Numbered from the stretch's first letter, positions 47,127-57,121 are shown. The stretch is DNA of 64,000 nt from Rhizobiaceae bacterium (GCA_025698895.1 JAILWO010000002.1:496001-560000); one strand, 5' to 3'. Notes: generated by a model not told the origin, from the letters alone. Numbers and translations: made by a program.

Positions 47127-48500
47127 TCAACGGACGCTGTTGTTGACGACCGTCAGGTTGGGAAAGCGGCTGGTGCTTTCCTTAGTCAGATCGCCGGTCA
47201 CGGCCTCGGTCCAGCGATGGCCCACGACTGCGCCGCCAGGCACGGCGTCGAAGACGTTGTCGGCAATCAGCACCGAACCGTTGCCCTCGACCACCGAGAC
47301 CGCGATGCCTTCGCCGGCCTTGCGCACGACATTGCCGGTGGCGGCGATGTTGCGCATGAATTCGCCCCAGCCGAAATGCATGCCGTAGCGCGGCGCGTTC
47401 TCCACGACATTGCCGGTGACGGCGCAGTCGGCCTCCACCGCGATGCCGACGCCGAAACCGGGCGGATCGGCGGGGTAGGGGCCTTCGGTGGCCATGTTGC
47501 GCACGATGTTGCCCGAGCACACCGCGATGCGGCCGCCCTCGTTGAAATTGACGATCGAGATGCCGTTGGCCGCGCCGTCAACGATGTTGGACGCGATCAC
47601 CGCGCCCTCGAAGGCGAACTCGGCATAGATCGAGGTTTCGCCGGCGCGCAGGCAGGTGTTGCCCCGGATCTGGATGTTGCTGGCGCTGTTGGCGCGGATG
47701 GTGGAGAAGGCGCAGTCTGAGACGTGGTTGTCGGCCACGATGACGCCGGCTGCGCGGAAGACATTGATGCCGTTGCCGTACTGGCCGGTGCCGCCATTGA
47801 CCGCCCCAATGCGGGCGACGCGGTTGCCGGTGACGATCGTGCCGTCCTCGCCCGGCTGCCAGCGATGGATCAGAATGCCGCCATTGGCGCAGTCGGCCAC
47901 GACATTGCCGGTGACCGACAGGCCGGTGGATTCGACCGCGTAGAGGGCGGCGTCGGCCGCGCCCGAAAGCGTCGAGCGGGTGATACGGCCGCCGCATTTT
48001 TCCAGCGCCAGCCCGTTCTTGCCGCTGCCGGTGACGCGGCAGTTGTCGACGACCAGATGGCGCGCCCGGCGCGCGTCGAGAAGGCCCTGGACGTGGTCGC
48101 CAAGCCAGCGATTGGCGCCGTCGAGCTCAACGCCCTCAAGCTCGATATGCTCGGCATCCTCGGCGGCGAACAGATGACCGTCGCCGCCATAGACGATGCG
48201 CGAGGCGCCCGGCACGCCCGACAGGTGCACCGCGGCCGGCAGGTCGATGTTGGACACGACGTAGTCGCCGGCAGGCAGATGGATGGCGATGCCGCGCTCG
48301 GCCGCGCGATCAAGCATCGCCTGGAAGGTCTTGCTCTGGTCATCGAACCGGGCGGGTCTCACCCCGAACTCGCCGGCGTCGATGGCGCCGCGCATCGAGG
48401 CCAGCGAGAAATCGGGCGCGGCATGGCCCGTGCCGATCCGGAACGCGGTCGCCGCGCCCAGCCCCGACACGCCCGCGAGAAATCGTCTCCTGTCCAGCAT
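47127..48500 (-). CDS. Tat-exported right-handed beta-helix repeat protein (TIGR03808-like)
   Basis: 457 aa from ATG 48500. The N-terminus MLDRRRFLAGVSGLGAAT is a twin-arginine signal (RRRFLAG), and GHA is the likely cleavage. The rest is a parallel beta-helix: repeated ITRSTLSGAAD, LSVTGNVVADCANGGILI, VTGNRVARIGAVNGG and IVADNHVSDCAFSTI rungs rich in VxxN and GN turns, from about residue 85 to the end. The TIGR03808 group in rhizobia has this Tat signal plus repeats. It is expected in the periplasm with unknown, possibly polysaccharide-related, activity. No catalytic Asp/His cluster was identified. Confidence 0.86.
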   Translation of the reverse strand: MLDRRRFLAGVSGLGAATAFRIGTGHAAPDFSLASMRGAIDAGEFGVRPARFDDQSKTFQAMLDRAAERGIAIHLPAGDYVVSNIDLPAAVHLSGVPGASRIVYGGDGHLFAAEDAEHIELEGVELDGANRWLGDHVQGLLDARRARHLVVDNCRVTGSGKNGLALEKCGGRITRSTLSGAADAALYAVESTGLSVTGNVVADCANGGILIHRWQPGEDGTIVTGNRVARIGAVNGGTGQYGNGINVFRAAGVIVADNHVSDCAFSTIRANSASNIQIRGNTCLRAGETSIYAEFAFEGAVIASNIVDGAANGISIVNFNEGGRIAVCSGNIVRNMATEGPYPADPPGFGVGIAVEADCAVTGNVVENAPRYGMHFGWGEFMRNIAATGNVVRKAGEGIAVSVVEGNGSVLIADNVFDAVPGGAVVGHRWTEAVTGDLTKESTSRFPNLTVVNNSVR

Positions 48501-48596
48501 CGGCACATGTTCCGCTTCGCCATGGGATGGGTGCAAGTGCCGTGCCGGTCGCGGTTTTGCCTTGTTTCGCCGGCTTTGGCGCCCTAACTTCGATCA

Positions 48597-49061
48597 ATGA
48601 GCAGGGCCTTCACACGCGAGGACGACAACGACGCCGCCATCAATATCGGCGAGCGGCCGGTCAGCACCCATCGCAATCTCGTCACCAAAGCTGGTCTCGA
48701 GCAGATCGACCGCGAACTGGCCGCCGCGCACGAGGCGCTGGCCAGGGCCGAGGCCGACGGCGACCGCGAGAAGATCGCGCTCGCCGCGCGCGACCTGCGC
48801 TACTGGCAGGCCAGGCGCGAAAGTGCGGAACTGTCGGTGCCCGAGCCGGGTTCGGACGTGGTGCGCTTCGGCATGACGGTGACGATCGAGAACGAGGACG
48901 GCGACAGCCACCGCTGGACGATCGTCGGCGAGGACGAGGCCGATCCCTCGGCCGGCAAGATCAGCCATGTCGCGCCGATGGCGGCCGCCCTGTTCGGCCG
49001 CAAGGTCGGCGACGAGGTGACGGTCAACGGCAAGGAATGGGAGATCACCGCGCTGGGGTGA
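48597..49061 (+). CDS. GreA/GreB-family transcription elongation factor-like protein
   Basis: 154 aa. The N-terminal antiparallel coiled coil (about residues 30-80: GLEQIDRELAAAHEALARAEADG, LRYWQARRESAEL in part) and the C-terminal FKBP-like GreAB_C domain (VRFGMTVTIENEDGD, KISHVAPMAAALFGRKVGDEVTVNGKEWEI) give the GreA/B layout. The N-terminus is acidic and long (TREDDNDAAI). The tip of the coiled coil does not show the paired acidic residues of true cleavage factors in an obvious place, so it may be a GreB-like paralogue with altered activity. Confidence 0.83.
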   Translation: MSRAFTREDDNDAAINIGERPVSTHRNLVTKAGLEQIDRELAAAHEALARAEADGDREKIALAARDLRYWQARRESAELSVPEPGSDVVRFGMTVTIENEDGDSHRWTIVGEDEADPSAGKISHVAPMAAALFGRKVGDEVTVNGKEWEITALG

Positions 49062-49064
49062 GGT

Positions 49065-49454
49065 TCAGCCCTGAATCTCCACGCTATTGTCCCGGAAGAA
49101 CGCCGCAGCACCCGCCTCGTCTATCTCGCCAGCGGCCAAGGCCATCGTGAAGATGTAGATTCGCCCATTGTCGGCGGTCATGCGATGACCGTTCAATGCG
49201 AGAAACAGCATCGCGGTCACGATCGCCGTGCGCTTGTTGCCGTCGACGAAGGGGTGGTTCCGGGCGAGGCCGAACGCGTAGGCGGCAGCCAGTTCAAAGA
49301 CGTCCGGCGTGCCATAGGCCGCCTTGTTCTCCGCTCTGTGCAGAGCGGATTCGAAGGCATTCTCGTCACGCAAGCCCTGGGCACCGCCATGCCGGCGCAA
49401 TTGTTCGGCATGGAGGGCCTCGACCACCTGGCGGGTAGGAAACCGCCAGCTCAT
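49065..49454 (-). CDS. doc: Doc-type (death-on-curing) Fic-fold toxin
   Basis: 129 aa. The Fic/Doc motif HPFVDGNKRTA is intact (His67, Asp71, Lys74), preceded by the helix FELAAAYAFGLARN and followed by AIVTAMLFLALNG. Doc phosphorylates EF-Tu and stops translation. The stop is three bases from the convergent greB-like stop, and its start overlaps the antitoxin stop by 4 bp. Confidence 0.92.
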   Translation of the reverse strand: MSWRFPTRQVVEALHAEQLRRHGGAQGLRDENAFESALHRAENKAAYGTPDVFELAAAYAFGLARNHPFVDGNKRTAIVTAMLFLALNGHRMTADNGRIYIFTMALAAGEIDEAGAAAFFRDNSVEIQG

Positions 49455-49672
49455 TCCGCGAGTTTCTGGAGCGCCACCTTGTAGCGGTCCATGATCTCGC
49501 GGGCAGCCGCCATCTGCTCCGCGAACTCGTCGTCCGCCTTCTTCAGGACGATCTCGCCTTTATCCTCCGAGATGATCACCGGATCCCCGGCCTTCAGGTT
49601 CATGCTCTGGAGCAGTTCCTTCGGCAGGATAACGCCTTCGGAATTGCCGATCTTGCGGATGACGGTGTTCAT
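49451..49672 (-). CDS. AbrB/SpoVT-type antitoxin paired with Doc
   Basis: 73 aa from ATG 49672. It reads as a swapped-hairpin AbrB domain: MNTVIRKIGNSEGVILPKELL, then LKAGDPVIISEDKGEIVLKK, with a short helical tail EQMAAAREIMDRYKVALQKL that would cover the toxin. Doc usually pairs with a Phd antitoxin; here the partner is AbrB/MazE-type. The tandem promoter repeats at 49686-49740 are the probable operator. Confidence 0.88.
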   Translation of the reverse strand: MNTVIRKIGNSEGVILPKELLQSMNLKAGDPVIISEDKGEIVLKKADDEFAEQMAAAREIMDRYKVALQKLAE

Positions 49673-49685
49673 GGCGGCGGGCTCC

Positions 49686-49740
49686 GTTGCAACGGGAATT
49701 ATAACGGAGACCGGGTGGTGTTGCAACGGAGATTATAACG
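49686..49740 (-). promoter_or_regulatory. Promoter with two 21-bp operator repeats for the doc module
   Basis: GTTGCAACGGGAATTATAACG (49686-49706, 21 nt) and its near-copy GTTGCAACGGAGATTATAACG (49720-49740) are 34 bp apart and differ by only a GA/AG swap. On the minus strand each contains TATAAT and a TTGCAA box. The TTGCAA of the distal copy is followed by exactly 17 bp and the TATAAT of the proximal copy, a near-consensus promoter. CGTTGCAACG is itself palindromic. The repeat spacing puts both sites on one face of the helix approximately. Confidence 0.75.
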
Positions 49741-49929
49741 CCCGGCCCGGAATACCGGGTCGCTGCCCTGGACCACATGCGGGCACTCTTCAAGTCGGGA
49801 GTCCGGCTTGTCCCGAGGATCTGCTGCTGTTCGGGAGGTTCGGAAAGGGTCTCGCGCCATGGTCAGCCACGTGTGTCGTTCCTCGGGACAAGCCCGAGGA
49901 TGACGACGGTGGAAATGTCGGCGGTGGAG

Positions 49930-52056
49930 CTACCCCTCCAGCAGATGGTCCATCAGGTCGTCGGCGGCTTCGGGGATGACGGTGCCGGGCGGAAAGATGG
50001 CGGTTGCTCCCGCTTTCATCACCGCGTCGAAATCATCGGGCGGGATGACGCCGCCGGCCACGATCATGATGTCGTCGCGGCCGGCCTTGCCGAGCGCCTC
50101 CTTCAGCTCGGGCACAAGCGTCAGATGGCCGGCGGCCAGCGACGAGGCGCCGACGACATGCACGTCGTGCTCGACCGCGAGTTTGGCGATCTCCTCCGGC
50201 GTCTGGAACATGGAACCGACCACCACGTCGAAACCGAGATCGCCGAAGGCGGTGGCGATCACCTTCTGGCCCCGGTCGTGGCCGTCCTGGCCCATCTTGG
50301 CCACGAGGATGCGCGGCTTCTCGCCGGTCTTCTTCTCGAATGCGGCGACCTTTTCCTGGACACGGTCGACGGCGGGATGGGCACCTAGCTCCTTGCGGTA
50401 GACGCCCGAAATCGTCTGGATCTGCGCGACATGGCGGCCGAAGGCCTTTTCCAGTGCAAACGAGATCTCGCCGACCGTGGCGCGGGCGCGCGCCGCCTCG
50501 ATGGCGAAGGCGAGCAGATTGCCCTCGCCGGACTGCGCCGCCTTGGTCAGCGCATCCAGCGCGGTCTCGACCGCGGCGACGTCGCGCGTGCCCTTGAGCT
50601 GCTGCAGCTTGGCGAGCTGGCGGGCGCGCACCTCGGCATTGTCGACCTTGAGGACCTCGACTTCCATGTCCTCGGCCGGACGGAAGGCGTTGACGCCGAT
50701 CAGCTTCTGCTCGCCCGCGTCGATGCGCGCCTGGGTGCGGGCGGCCGCCTCCTCGATGCGCATCTTGGGCACGCCCTTCTCGATGGCCGACGCCATCCCG
50801 CCGAGGCTCTCGACCTCCTCGATGTGGGAGAGCGCGCGCCGCGCGAGGTCGTGGGTCAGCTTCTCGACATAGTAGGAGCCACCCCACGGGTCGATGACCT
50901 GCGTCATACCGGTCTCGCGCGCCAGCACGATCTGGGTGTTGCGGGCGATGCGGGCCGAATGGTCGGTCGGCAGCGCCAGCGCCTCGTCGAAGGCGTTGGT
51001 GTGCAGCGACTGAGTGTGGCCCTGGGTGGCGGCCATCGCCTCGATCATGGTGCGCATGATGTTGTTGTAGGGGTCCTGCGCGGTCAGCGACCAGCCCGAC
51101 GTCTGGGTGTGGGCGCGCAACGCCAGCGATTTCGGGCTCTTGGGCGCGAAGTTCTTCTGCATCAGCGCCGCCCACAACAGCCGGCCGGCGCGCTGCTTGG
51201 CCACCTCCATGAAGAAGTTCATGCCGGCGTTCCAGAAGAAGGACAGGCGCGGCGCGAACTTGTCGACATCCAGCCCGGCGGCGATGCCGGCGCGCACATA
51301 TTCGATGCCGTCGGCGATCGTGTAGGCGAGCTCCAGGTCGACCGTCGCCCCGGCCTCCTGGATGTGGTAGCCGGAAATCGAGATCGAGTTGAAGCGCGGC
51401 ATGTGCTCGGACGTGTAGGAGAAGATGTCCGAGATGATCCGCATCGAGGGCTTGGGCGGGTAGATGTAGGTGTTGCGGACCATGAACTCCTTGAGGATGT
51501 CGTTCTGGATGGTCCCGGCGAGCTGTTTCTGCGATACGCCCTGTTCTTCGGCCGCCACGACATAGAGCGCCATGATCGGCAGCACGGCGCCGTTCATGGT
51601 CATCGACACGGTCATCTCGTCGAGCGGAATGCCGTCGAAGAGCTGGCGCATGTCGAGGATGGAATCGATCGCCACGCCGGCCATGCCGACATCGCCCGCC
51701 ACGCGCGGATGGTCGCTGTCATAGCCGCGATGGGTCGCCAGATCGAAGGCGACCGACAGGCCCTTCTGGCCGGCGGCGAGGTTGCGGCGGTAAAAGGCGT
51801 TGGATTCCTCGGCCGTGGAGAAGCCTGCATATTGCCGGATCGTCCAGGGCTGCTGGACATACATGGTGGGGTAGGGGCCGCGGATATAGGGCGCGGCACC
51901 CGGCCAGGTGTCGAGGAAGGGCAAGCCGTCGAGGTCGGTCGCGCGGTAGGCCCGGCGGATGTCGATGCCCTCCGGCGTCGGCATCACGTCGCGCGGCCGG
52001 CCGGAGGCGGCGTCCTCGCTGGACGTCCAGTCGAGATCGGCGAAATTCGGGATCAT
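49930..52056 (-). CDS. scpA: Methylmalonyl-CoA mutase, large subunit
   Basis: 708 aa. It catalyses the coenzyme B12-dependent isomerisation of methylmalonyl-CoA and succinyl-CoA, for propionate or PHB/ethylmalonyl-CoA carbon flow. The N-terminal TIM-barrel carries [18 protein letters not shown] and the conserved [12 protein letters not shown]. The C-terminal B12 domain (about 570-700) carries [15 protein letters not shown] (the DxHxxG cobalt-ligand motif), [22 protein letters not shown] and the glycine-rich [10 protein letters not shown]. It overlaps the small subunit gene by 4 bp. It is one of few long minus-strand units in this part. Confidence 0.95.
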   Translation of the reverse strand: MIPNFADLDWTSSEDAASGRPRDVMPTPEGIDIRRAYRATDLDGLPFLDTWPGAAPYIRGPYPTMYVQQPWTIRQYAGFSTAEESNAFYRRNLAAGQKGLSVAFDLATHRGYDSDHPRVAGDVGMAGVAIDSILDMRQLFDGIPLDEMTVSMTMNGAVLPIMALYVVAAEEQGVSQKQLAGTIQNDILKEFMVRNTYIYPPKPSMRIISDIFSYTSEHMPRFNSISISGYHIQEAGATVDLELAYTIADGIEYVRAGIAAGLDVDKFAPRLSFFWNAGMNFFMEVAKQRAGRLLWAALMQKNFAPKSPKSLALRAHTQTSGWSLTAQDPYNNIMRTMIEAMAATQGHTQSLHTNAFDEALALPTDHSARIARNTQIVLARETGMTQVIDPWGGSYYVEKLTHDLARRALSHIEEVESLGGMASAIEKGVPKMRIEEAAARTQARIDAGEQKLIGVNAFRPAEDMEVEVLKVDNAEVRARQLAKLQQLKGTRDVAAVETALDALTKAAQSGEGNLLAFAIEAARARATVGEISFALEKAFGRHVAQIQTISGVYRKELGAHPAVDRVQEKVAAFEKKTGEKPRILVAKMGQDGHDRGQKVIATAFGDLGFDVVVGSMFQTPEEIAKLAVEHDVHVVGASSLAAGHLTLVPELKEALGKAGRDDIMIVAGGVIPPDDFDAVMKAGATAIFPPGTVIPEAADDLMDHLLEG

Positions 52057-53501
52057 GCCGGCTCCTCCGATCTGGCGGCCGCCTCGTCCAGCCGCCGCAT
52101 GGCCAGCGGCCGGCAGAACACCGTGCCGTCGGTGGGCATGGGGTGCTTGTCGGCCGGCAGCGTCTCGACCGGGCGCTCGTTGCCGGCGGGGAAGAGCGTC
52201 GTGCCGACGATGACGCGGCGGCCCGACTCATATTCGGCCGCGCGCCGCCTCGCGGCCTCCTCGACGCGCGCCTGGAACCGGTCGGCGGCGAGGCTGTCGA
52301 GAATGCCGCCCTCGGTCTCCAGCGTCTGGAACTCGCTCCACGCCTTTTCGCAAAGCGCGTCGGTGACCGCCTCCACGCTGCCCGAACCGGCGGCGGGGTC
52401 CTCCACGAAGCCTATGTGGCTCTCGTCGGCCAGGATGCGCTGAAGGTTGCGCGCCAGCCGCCGGCCGAACGGGCCGGGCAGGCCGTGCGTCATGGTGTGC
52501 GGCACGACGGATATGGAGTCCGCACCGCCGGTGGCGGCGGCGAAGGTGGCGACCGTGGCGCGCAGGATGTTGGTCTCGGGATCGAGGCGGGTCATCATCC
52601 GCCACGACGTCTCGGCATGGACCACGCAGGCCGAAGCGGGCACCGAGCAGGCTTCCTGGACCCGATTCCACAACCGCCTGAGCGCGCGGATCTTGGCCAT
52701 GGTCATGAGCTGGTTCTGGTCGGCCGACAGCGCGAAGCCGACATGCGGCGCGGCATAGACCAGCGGCTGGCGCGCCGTCTCGAACATCCTCAGATGAGAG
52801 ACGGCCGCCGACAGCATGGCGCCGAGCTCCTGCGCCTCGGTCGCGCCGGCATTGTGGTAGGGCCGGCCGTCGGCCTCCAGAAGCACGCCCGGCACGCCGA
52901 GCGCGAAGAAATGCGCCAGCGATTGCGGCATGGAGGCGCGCAGCGCCTCGATCGACATGCGCAGCCTTCCGCTCGCGGCGAACATGGCGGCCGGGTCGAT
53001 GCCGAAGGACAGGCTGAGCCGGGTCGGGTCATGGCGCTGGGCGGCGAGGATCTCGACCATCCAGTCGAGCGACTGGCGGCTGGCGGGATGCACGTCCAGC
53101 CGCAGATGCGTCTTCATGATGGGAATGCCGTCGAGTGCCGCTGCCAGCGCTTCCCTGGTGGCCGGCAGACCGTAGCCGAAAGCGTTGGGCGCGCCATCGA
53201 AGACGATCGACAGGCCCTGCGCGCCGGCCTCGACATCCTCCCGCGCCTGCCGGTTGGCCCGTTTCGGGTCTGGATCGTCGACGCGCTGCAGCGCGAGCCA
53301 GCCGGCTTCACGGCGCGAGCGCGCGGTGGCGGCGACATCCGTGCGTCGCGGTTCGATCGGCCGGATGAGGAACCCGTCATCTGCCGTCGTCGACAGCGCC
53401 TCGTCGACATCCGCCTCGCCGACGGCCTTTTGCGCCAGCGCCCGCCAGCCCGCCTCGTCTATCTCGGGAAAACGCGCATCGTCCAGCAATCGAGCCTTCA
53501 T
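52053..53501 (-). CDS. mutA: Methylmalonyl-CoA mutase, small subunit (barrel only)
   Basis: 482 aa from ATG 53501 with GGGAGTGGGA before it. The frame is open far upstream across the antisense of the ATPase gene, but that part is not plausible protein. The sequence follows the small-subunit barrel, beginning [23 protein letters not shown], with [38 protein letters not shown] and [18 protein letters not shown]. It lacks the C-terminal B12-binding domain found in the large subunit. The small subunit in other bacteria is non-catalytic and structural, so this is a minimal form. It should form a heterodimer with the large subunit. Confidence 0.87.
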   Translation of the reverse strand: MKARLLDDARFPEIDEAGWRALAQKAVGEADVDEALSTTADDGFLIRPIEPRRTDVAATARSRREAGWLALQRVDDPDPKRANRQAREDVEAGAQGLSIVFDGAPNAFGYGLPATREALAAALDGIPIMKTHLRLDVHPASRQSLDWMVEILAAQRHDPTRLSLSFGIDPAAMFAASGRLRMSIEALRASMPQSLAHFFALGVPGVLLEADGRPYHNAGATEAQELGAMLSAAVSHLRMFETARQPLVYAAPHVGFALSADQNQLMTMAKIRALRRLWNRVQEACSVPASACVVHAETSWRMMTRLDPETNILRATVATFAAATGGADSISVVPHTMTHGLPGPFGRRLARNLQRILADESHIGFVEDPAAGSGSVEAVTDALCEKAWSEFQTLETEGGILDSLAADRFQARVEEAARRRAAEYESGRRVIVGTTLFPAGNERPVETLPADKHPMPTDGTVFCRPLAMRRLDEAAARSEEPA

Positions 53502-53702
53502 TCCCACTCCCTGACCCGCCGCACCGGGCAAGAAACAGTTTAGGGACCGGTGCGAGGTGTCGCAATGCAACAAACGCGCGAGGCCGGCAAGGCCGGTTTG
53601 CGGCGCGGCGGAGGCGGGCAAGCCGGTGCAGCCGCGCATTGTGCCCCGGCCAAGCGGCGCTATAAGGGGTGCGTCGGAACGATCGCGCATGCTGGAGGGA
53701 TC

Positions 53703-55268
53703 ATGTGGCAGGCTGAAACGCTCTTCGTCGGCGCGAGCCGCAAGCCTGACGACAGCTATCAGAAGGCCGAGGAACTGCTCCTGAAATACGCCAACCGGCA
53801 CGGGCTGGTCACCGGCGCGACGGGCACCGGCAAGACGGTGACGCTGCAGATCCTGGCGGAGGGCTTTTCGAACGCGGGCGTGCCGGTGTTCTGCGCCGAC
53901 GTGAAGGGCGACCTGTCGGGCATCGCCGCGATGGGCGAAGCCAAGGACGTGCTTCTCAAGCGCGCCGAGACGATCAAGCTCGACCCCTACGAGTTCCAGG
54001 AATTCCCGGTCATATTCTGGGACCTGTTCGGCGAGAAGGGGCATCCGATCCGCGCCACGGTCTCGGAGATGGGACCGCTGCTTCTGTCGCGGCTGATGAA
54101 CCTTTCGGAGGCGCAGGAAGGCGTCATCAACATCGCGTTCCGCATCGCCGACGAGGAAGGGCTGCTGCTTCTCGACATGAAGGACCTGCAGTCGCTGCTG
54201 GCGAACATGGCCGAGCGGGCGGACGAGATCGGCAGGCGCTACGGCAATGTGTCGAAACAGTCGGTCGGCGCGATCCAACGTACGCTGCTGGTGCTCGAAC
54301 AGCAGGGCGGCAACCATTTCTTCGGCGAGCCGGCCCTGAAGATCGACGACATCATGCGCACGACCCGCGACGGGCGCGGCGCCATCAGCGTCCTGGCCGC
54401 CGACAGGCTGATGATGAACCCGCGGCTCTACGCGACTTTCCTGTTGTGGCTCCTGTCGGAACTGTTCGAGGAACTGCCCGAGGTGGGCGATCCGGACAAG
54501 CCCAAGCTGGTCTTCTTCTTCGACGAGGCGCATCTCCTGTTCGACGAGGCGCCGAAGATACTGGTCGACCGCGTCGAGCAGGTGGTGCGGCTGATTCGCT
54601 CCAAGGGGGTCGGCGTCTATTTCGTCACGCAGAACCCGCTCGACGTGCCCGACACCGTGCTGGCCCAGCTCGGTAATCGTGTGCAGCACGCGCTGCGCGC
54701 TTATACGCCACGCGAGCAGAAGGCGGTGAAGACGGCGGCCGAGACGTTCCGGCCCAATCCCGACTTCGACGCCATGGAGGCGATCACCGGGCTGGGCGTC
54801 GGCGAGGCGCTCGTCTCGCTCCTGGAGGCGAAGGGCGTGCCGTCGGTTGTGCAGCGGACCCTCATCCGCCCGCCATCGTCCCGCATGGGAGTGCTGACCG
54901 ACGAGGAGCGACGGAAGGTGACGGCCGACAGCCCGGTGTCGGGGCTCTATGACGAGACGGTCGACCGGGAATCGGCCTACGAAATCCTGCAAAAGCGCGC
55001 CGAGGACGCGATGCGCGCCGAGGAGGAGGTCAAAAGGCGCGAAGAGGAGGCCGAGCGAAGCGGGCGCACGCGCTGGACGCTGCCGGATTTCGACGATGAT
55101 GACGATGACGACCGGCGGTCGCGCAGGCCGGCCCCGCGCCGCCGCTCCGGCTATCAGCGCCAGACCGTGGCGGAAGCGGCGATGAAGTCGATCGCGCGCT
55201 CTGTCGGATCGTCGGTCGGCCGCGCCATCGTGCGCGGCATCCTCGGCAGCCTGAAGAAGGGGCGCTAA
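53703..55268 (+). CDS. HerA-like/DUF853 P-loop ATPase
   Basis: 521 aa from ATG 53703; the preceding in-frame codons lack support. Walker A is GATGTGKT (residues 38-45), in the context [19 protein letters not shown], typical of DUF853 (YjgR-type). The body has [31 protein letters not shown], Walker [14 protein letters not shown] and [29 protein letters not shown] (parts). A charged coiled C-terminus ([15 protein letters not shown]) and a DDDDDDDR acidic patch precede a basic end. It is related to HerA/FtsK translocases, and the substrate is unknown. It stands alone, with no nuclease or nurA gene next to it. Confidence 0.88.
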   Translation: MWQAETLFVGASRKPDDSYQKAEELLLKYANRHGLVTGATGTGKTVTLQILAEGFSNAGVPVFCADVKGDLSGIAAMGEAKDVLLKRAETIKLDPYEFQEFPVIFWDLFGEKGHPIRATVSEMGPLLLSRLMNLSEAQEGVINIAFRIADEEGLLLLDMKDLQSLLANMAERADEIGRRYGNVSKQSVGAIQRTLLVLEQQGGNHFFGEPALKIDDIMRTTRDGRGAISVLAADRLMMNPRLYATFLLWLLSELFEELPEVGDPDKPKLVFFFDEAHLLFDEAPKILVDRVEQVVRLIRSKGVGVYFVTQNPLDVPDTVLAQLGNRVQHALRAYTPREQKAVKTAAETFRPNPDFDAMEAITGLGVGEALVSLLEAKGVPSVVQRTLIRPPSSRMGVLTDEERRKVTADSPVSGLYDETVDRESAYEILQKRAEDAMRAEEEVKRREEEAERSGRTRWTLPDFDDDDDDDRRSRRPAPRRRSGYQRQTVAEAAMKSIARSVGSSVGRAIVRGILGSLKKGR

Positions 55269-55281
55269 TGCCGCAATTTTC

Positions 55282-55367
55282 GCCGCCGTCGACGACGGCG
55301 GCAGGAAAAACCGTCCTGATATCGGGGACTTCAACAGTTCGGCCGATTTCTGGCCGGAACTGTTGAA
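55282..55367. terminator. Two hairpins in the convergent gap after the ATPase
   Basis: First, GCCGCCGTC/GACGGCGGC (55282-55302) forms a 9-bp GC stem with a GAC loop. Second, TTCAACAGTTCGGCC and GGCCGGAACTGTTGAA (55330-55367) form a long stem with one bulge and a 7-nt loop, followed by A6 on the plus strand. On the minus strand the T-run comes before the stem, so neither strand shows a classical stem-then-T-run. They may still terminate both convergent genes or be a repeat. Confidence 0.5.
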
Positions 55368-55394
55368 AAAATTGGAGCCGCTTATGCGGCCGTA

Positions 55395-56138
55395 CTACGC
55401 CAATGGCGATCCCGCGCTCCTGACGAGGACCGGCGAGCCCTCCGGCACGCGGTCGTAAAGATCGATGATGTCCTGGTTCATCAGGCGCACGCAGCCGGAC
55501 GACACCGACTTGCCGATCGACCACCATTCCGGCGAACCGTGGATGCGGTAGAGCGTGTCCTTGCCGTCCTGGAAGATGTAGAGAGCGCGCGCGCCGAGCG
55601 GATTTGTGATGCCGGCCTCCATGCCGCCTTCCCAGTCATTGGTGCCGGGAATCTGCCGGGCGCGGTACTTTTCCAGTTCCGGCTGGCGGTCGATCATCTC
55701 GTCCGGCGGGAACCAGCGCGGCCAGGGCTGTTTCCACTGGATCTCGCCGCGGCCCGCCCATTCGAAGCCCTCGCGGCCAAGGCCGACGCCATAGCGCATC
55801 GCCATGCCACCCTCGCGCACGAGATAGAGATAATGGTTGCCGGTATCGACGACGATCGTGCCGGGCTGCTCGCCGGTCGGATCGGGCACCATCTGGCGCA
55901 GGTAGCGCTCTTCAATCTGGTTGAGCGGAATGCCGGGGATCGCATGGCCGTCATCGACCATCGGGCCGTACATGGCGGCATAGGAGCCGGCGGGCGGTTC
56001 GGCCGGCCTCACAGGCAGCGGCTCACGACGCGGCGGCCGCGCCGTCGTGCAGGCCACCAGCGCGGCGGATGCCACGGCGGCGCCGGCGGCGGAGAGGAAA
56101 CGACGCCGCGAGGGGCGCGGGAGGAGCGATTCGGACAT
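55395..56138 (-). CDS. L,D-transpeptidase (YkuD/ErfK family), Tat or lipoprotein exported
   Basis: 247 aa. The N-terminus RPSRRRFLSAAGAAVASAALVAC combines an RR motif with a possible lipobox (LVAC), so it is exported and perhaps lipidated. The YkuD domain holds GTIVVDTGNHYLYLVREGGMAMRYGVGLG, IHGSPEWWSIGKSVSSGCVRLMNQD (the catalytic HGS...SSGC motif). It cross-links peptidoglycan stems (3-3) or attaches proteins to them. Rhizobia have many such paralogues. Gene 55395 ends near the hairpins shared with the ATPase. Confidence 0.92.
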   Translation of the reverse strand: MSESLLPRPSRRRFLSAAGAAVASAALVACTTARPPRREPLPVRPAEPPAGSYAAMYGPMVDDGHAIPGIPLNQIEERYLRQMVPDPTGEQPGTIVVDTGNHYLYLVREGGMAMRYGVGLGREGFEWAGRGEIQWKQPWPRWFPPDEMIDRQPELEKYRARQIPGTNDWEGGMEAGITNPLGARALYIFQDGKDTLYRIHGSPEWWSIGKSVSSGCVRLMNQDIIDLYDRVPEGSPVLVRSAGSPLA

Positions 56139-56304
56139 GAGACCCTTGTCGATCAGAATGATTCACCAATCATGAACGCCGGTAGCGTGGCGGCATCCTC
56201 CCAAACCGCTGCCGCGAAAAGCGGTTCCGATTCCGGCGCTGGCGAGGCGAAAGCATGTCCCGACCGTGGCTCGACGGCAACTGTTGCCCTTGCGCCACAC
56301 GCCT

Positions 56305-56967
56305 TCACGCGACCGCCGCCAGCCCCTCCAGCGACGGCAGGATCACGGCGGGCGCGAGATCGGCATATTCGTCGGGCTGGCCAGCGCGGTTGATCCACAC
56401 CGATCGGAAGCCGAATTTGGTGGCGCCGGCGATGTCCCAGCGATTGGACGACTGGAACGAGACCGCGTCAGGATAGAGGCGCCAGGCGGTGGTGACCATG
56501 TCGTAGACGGCCGGATCGGTCTTGAAGCGCCTGAGCGCGTCCACCGAGAAGATCTCGTCGATCACGTTGTCGAGCGCGGCCGAGCGGACCGCCGCGTCCA
56601 GCATGGCGGGCGAGCCGTTGGACAGGATCGCGATCCGAGCGCCATCGGCCTTCAAGGAACGCAGCACGGCGGGGACCTCGGGATAGCAGTCGAGCCTGAA
56701 ATAGGCGTCGAGCAGCGCCTGGCGGTGCTTCCGGTCGGCCGTGGGCACTTTGGCGAAGGCGTGGTCGAGCGCTTCCTCCGTCAGCGTCCAGAAGTCGCGA
56801 TAGGCGCCCATCATCGTCCGGGTCCAGGAATATTCGAGCTGCTTGGCACGCCAGATCTCCGACAGGGCCTGCCCGTCGGGCCCGATCTCGGCTGCATGGC
56901 GACGCACCGCCGCGTGCACGTCGAACAGCGTGCCGTAGGCATCGAAAACATGGGCCTTGTAGCGCAT
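56305..56967 (-). CDS. Haloacid dehalogenase, type II (HAD superfamily)
   Basis: 220 aa. The nucleophile is Asp9 in HVFDAYGTLFDVH, the type II haloacid dehalogenase start; the second motif is IAILSNGSPAMLDAAVRSAAL; the Lys/Asp end is FRRFKTDP..., SSNRWDIAGATKFGFRSVWINRAG. It hydrolyses the C-halogen bond of 2-haloacids or acts as a related phosphatase. Asn/Trp/Arg residues characteristic of true dehalogenases (SNGS, SSNRWD) favour dehalogenase. It stands alone, with only a short palindromic stretch (CCGCTGCCGCGAAAAGCGG) after it. Confidence 0.88.
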   Translation of the reverse strand: MRYKAHVFDAYGTLFDVHAAVRRHAAEIGPDGQALSEIWRAKQLEYSWTRTMMGAYRDFWTLTEEALDHAFAKVPTADRKHRQALLDAYFRLDCYPEVPAVLRSLKADGARIAILSNGSPAMLDAAVRSAALDNVIDEIFSVDALRRFKTDPAVYDMVTTAWRLYPDAVSFQSSNRWDIAGATKFGFRSVWINRAGQPDEYADLAPAVILPSLEGLAAVA

Positions 56968-57121
56968 GAGGGGCGGTCTCCGTTAGCCGGGACTTGACCG
57001 CAACCACCTCGCGGGGTCAAGCAATCCGGAGGCCTGGACCGGTCGAATGAGGGCGCTGCCGATTGACTTGCGCGCCGCCGCCCGGTTCGGTCAGGCAGGA
57101 CATTTCGCAACGGGCAATCCC

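Noticed and set aside
53502-55334. Long minus-strand extension of the methylmalonyl-CoA mutase small subunit frame
   Set aside because: The frame stays open upstream of ATG 53501 across the ATPase gene, but the residues there have no small-subunit similarity and the sense strand encodes a clear P-loop ATPase.
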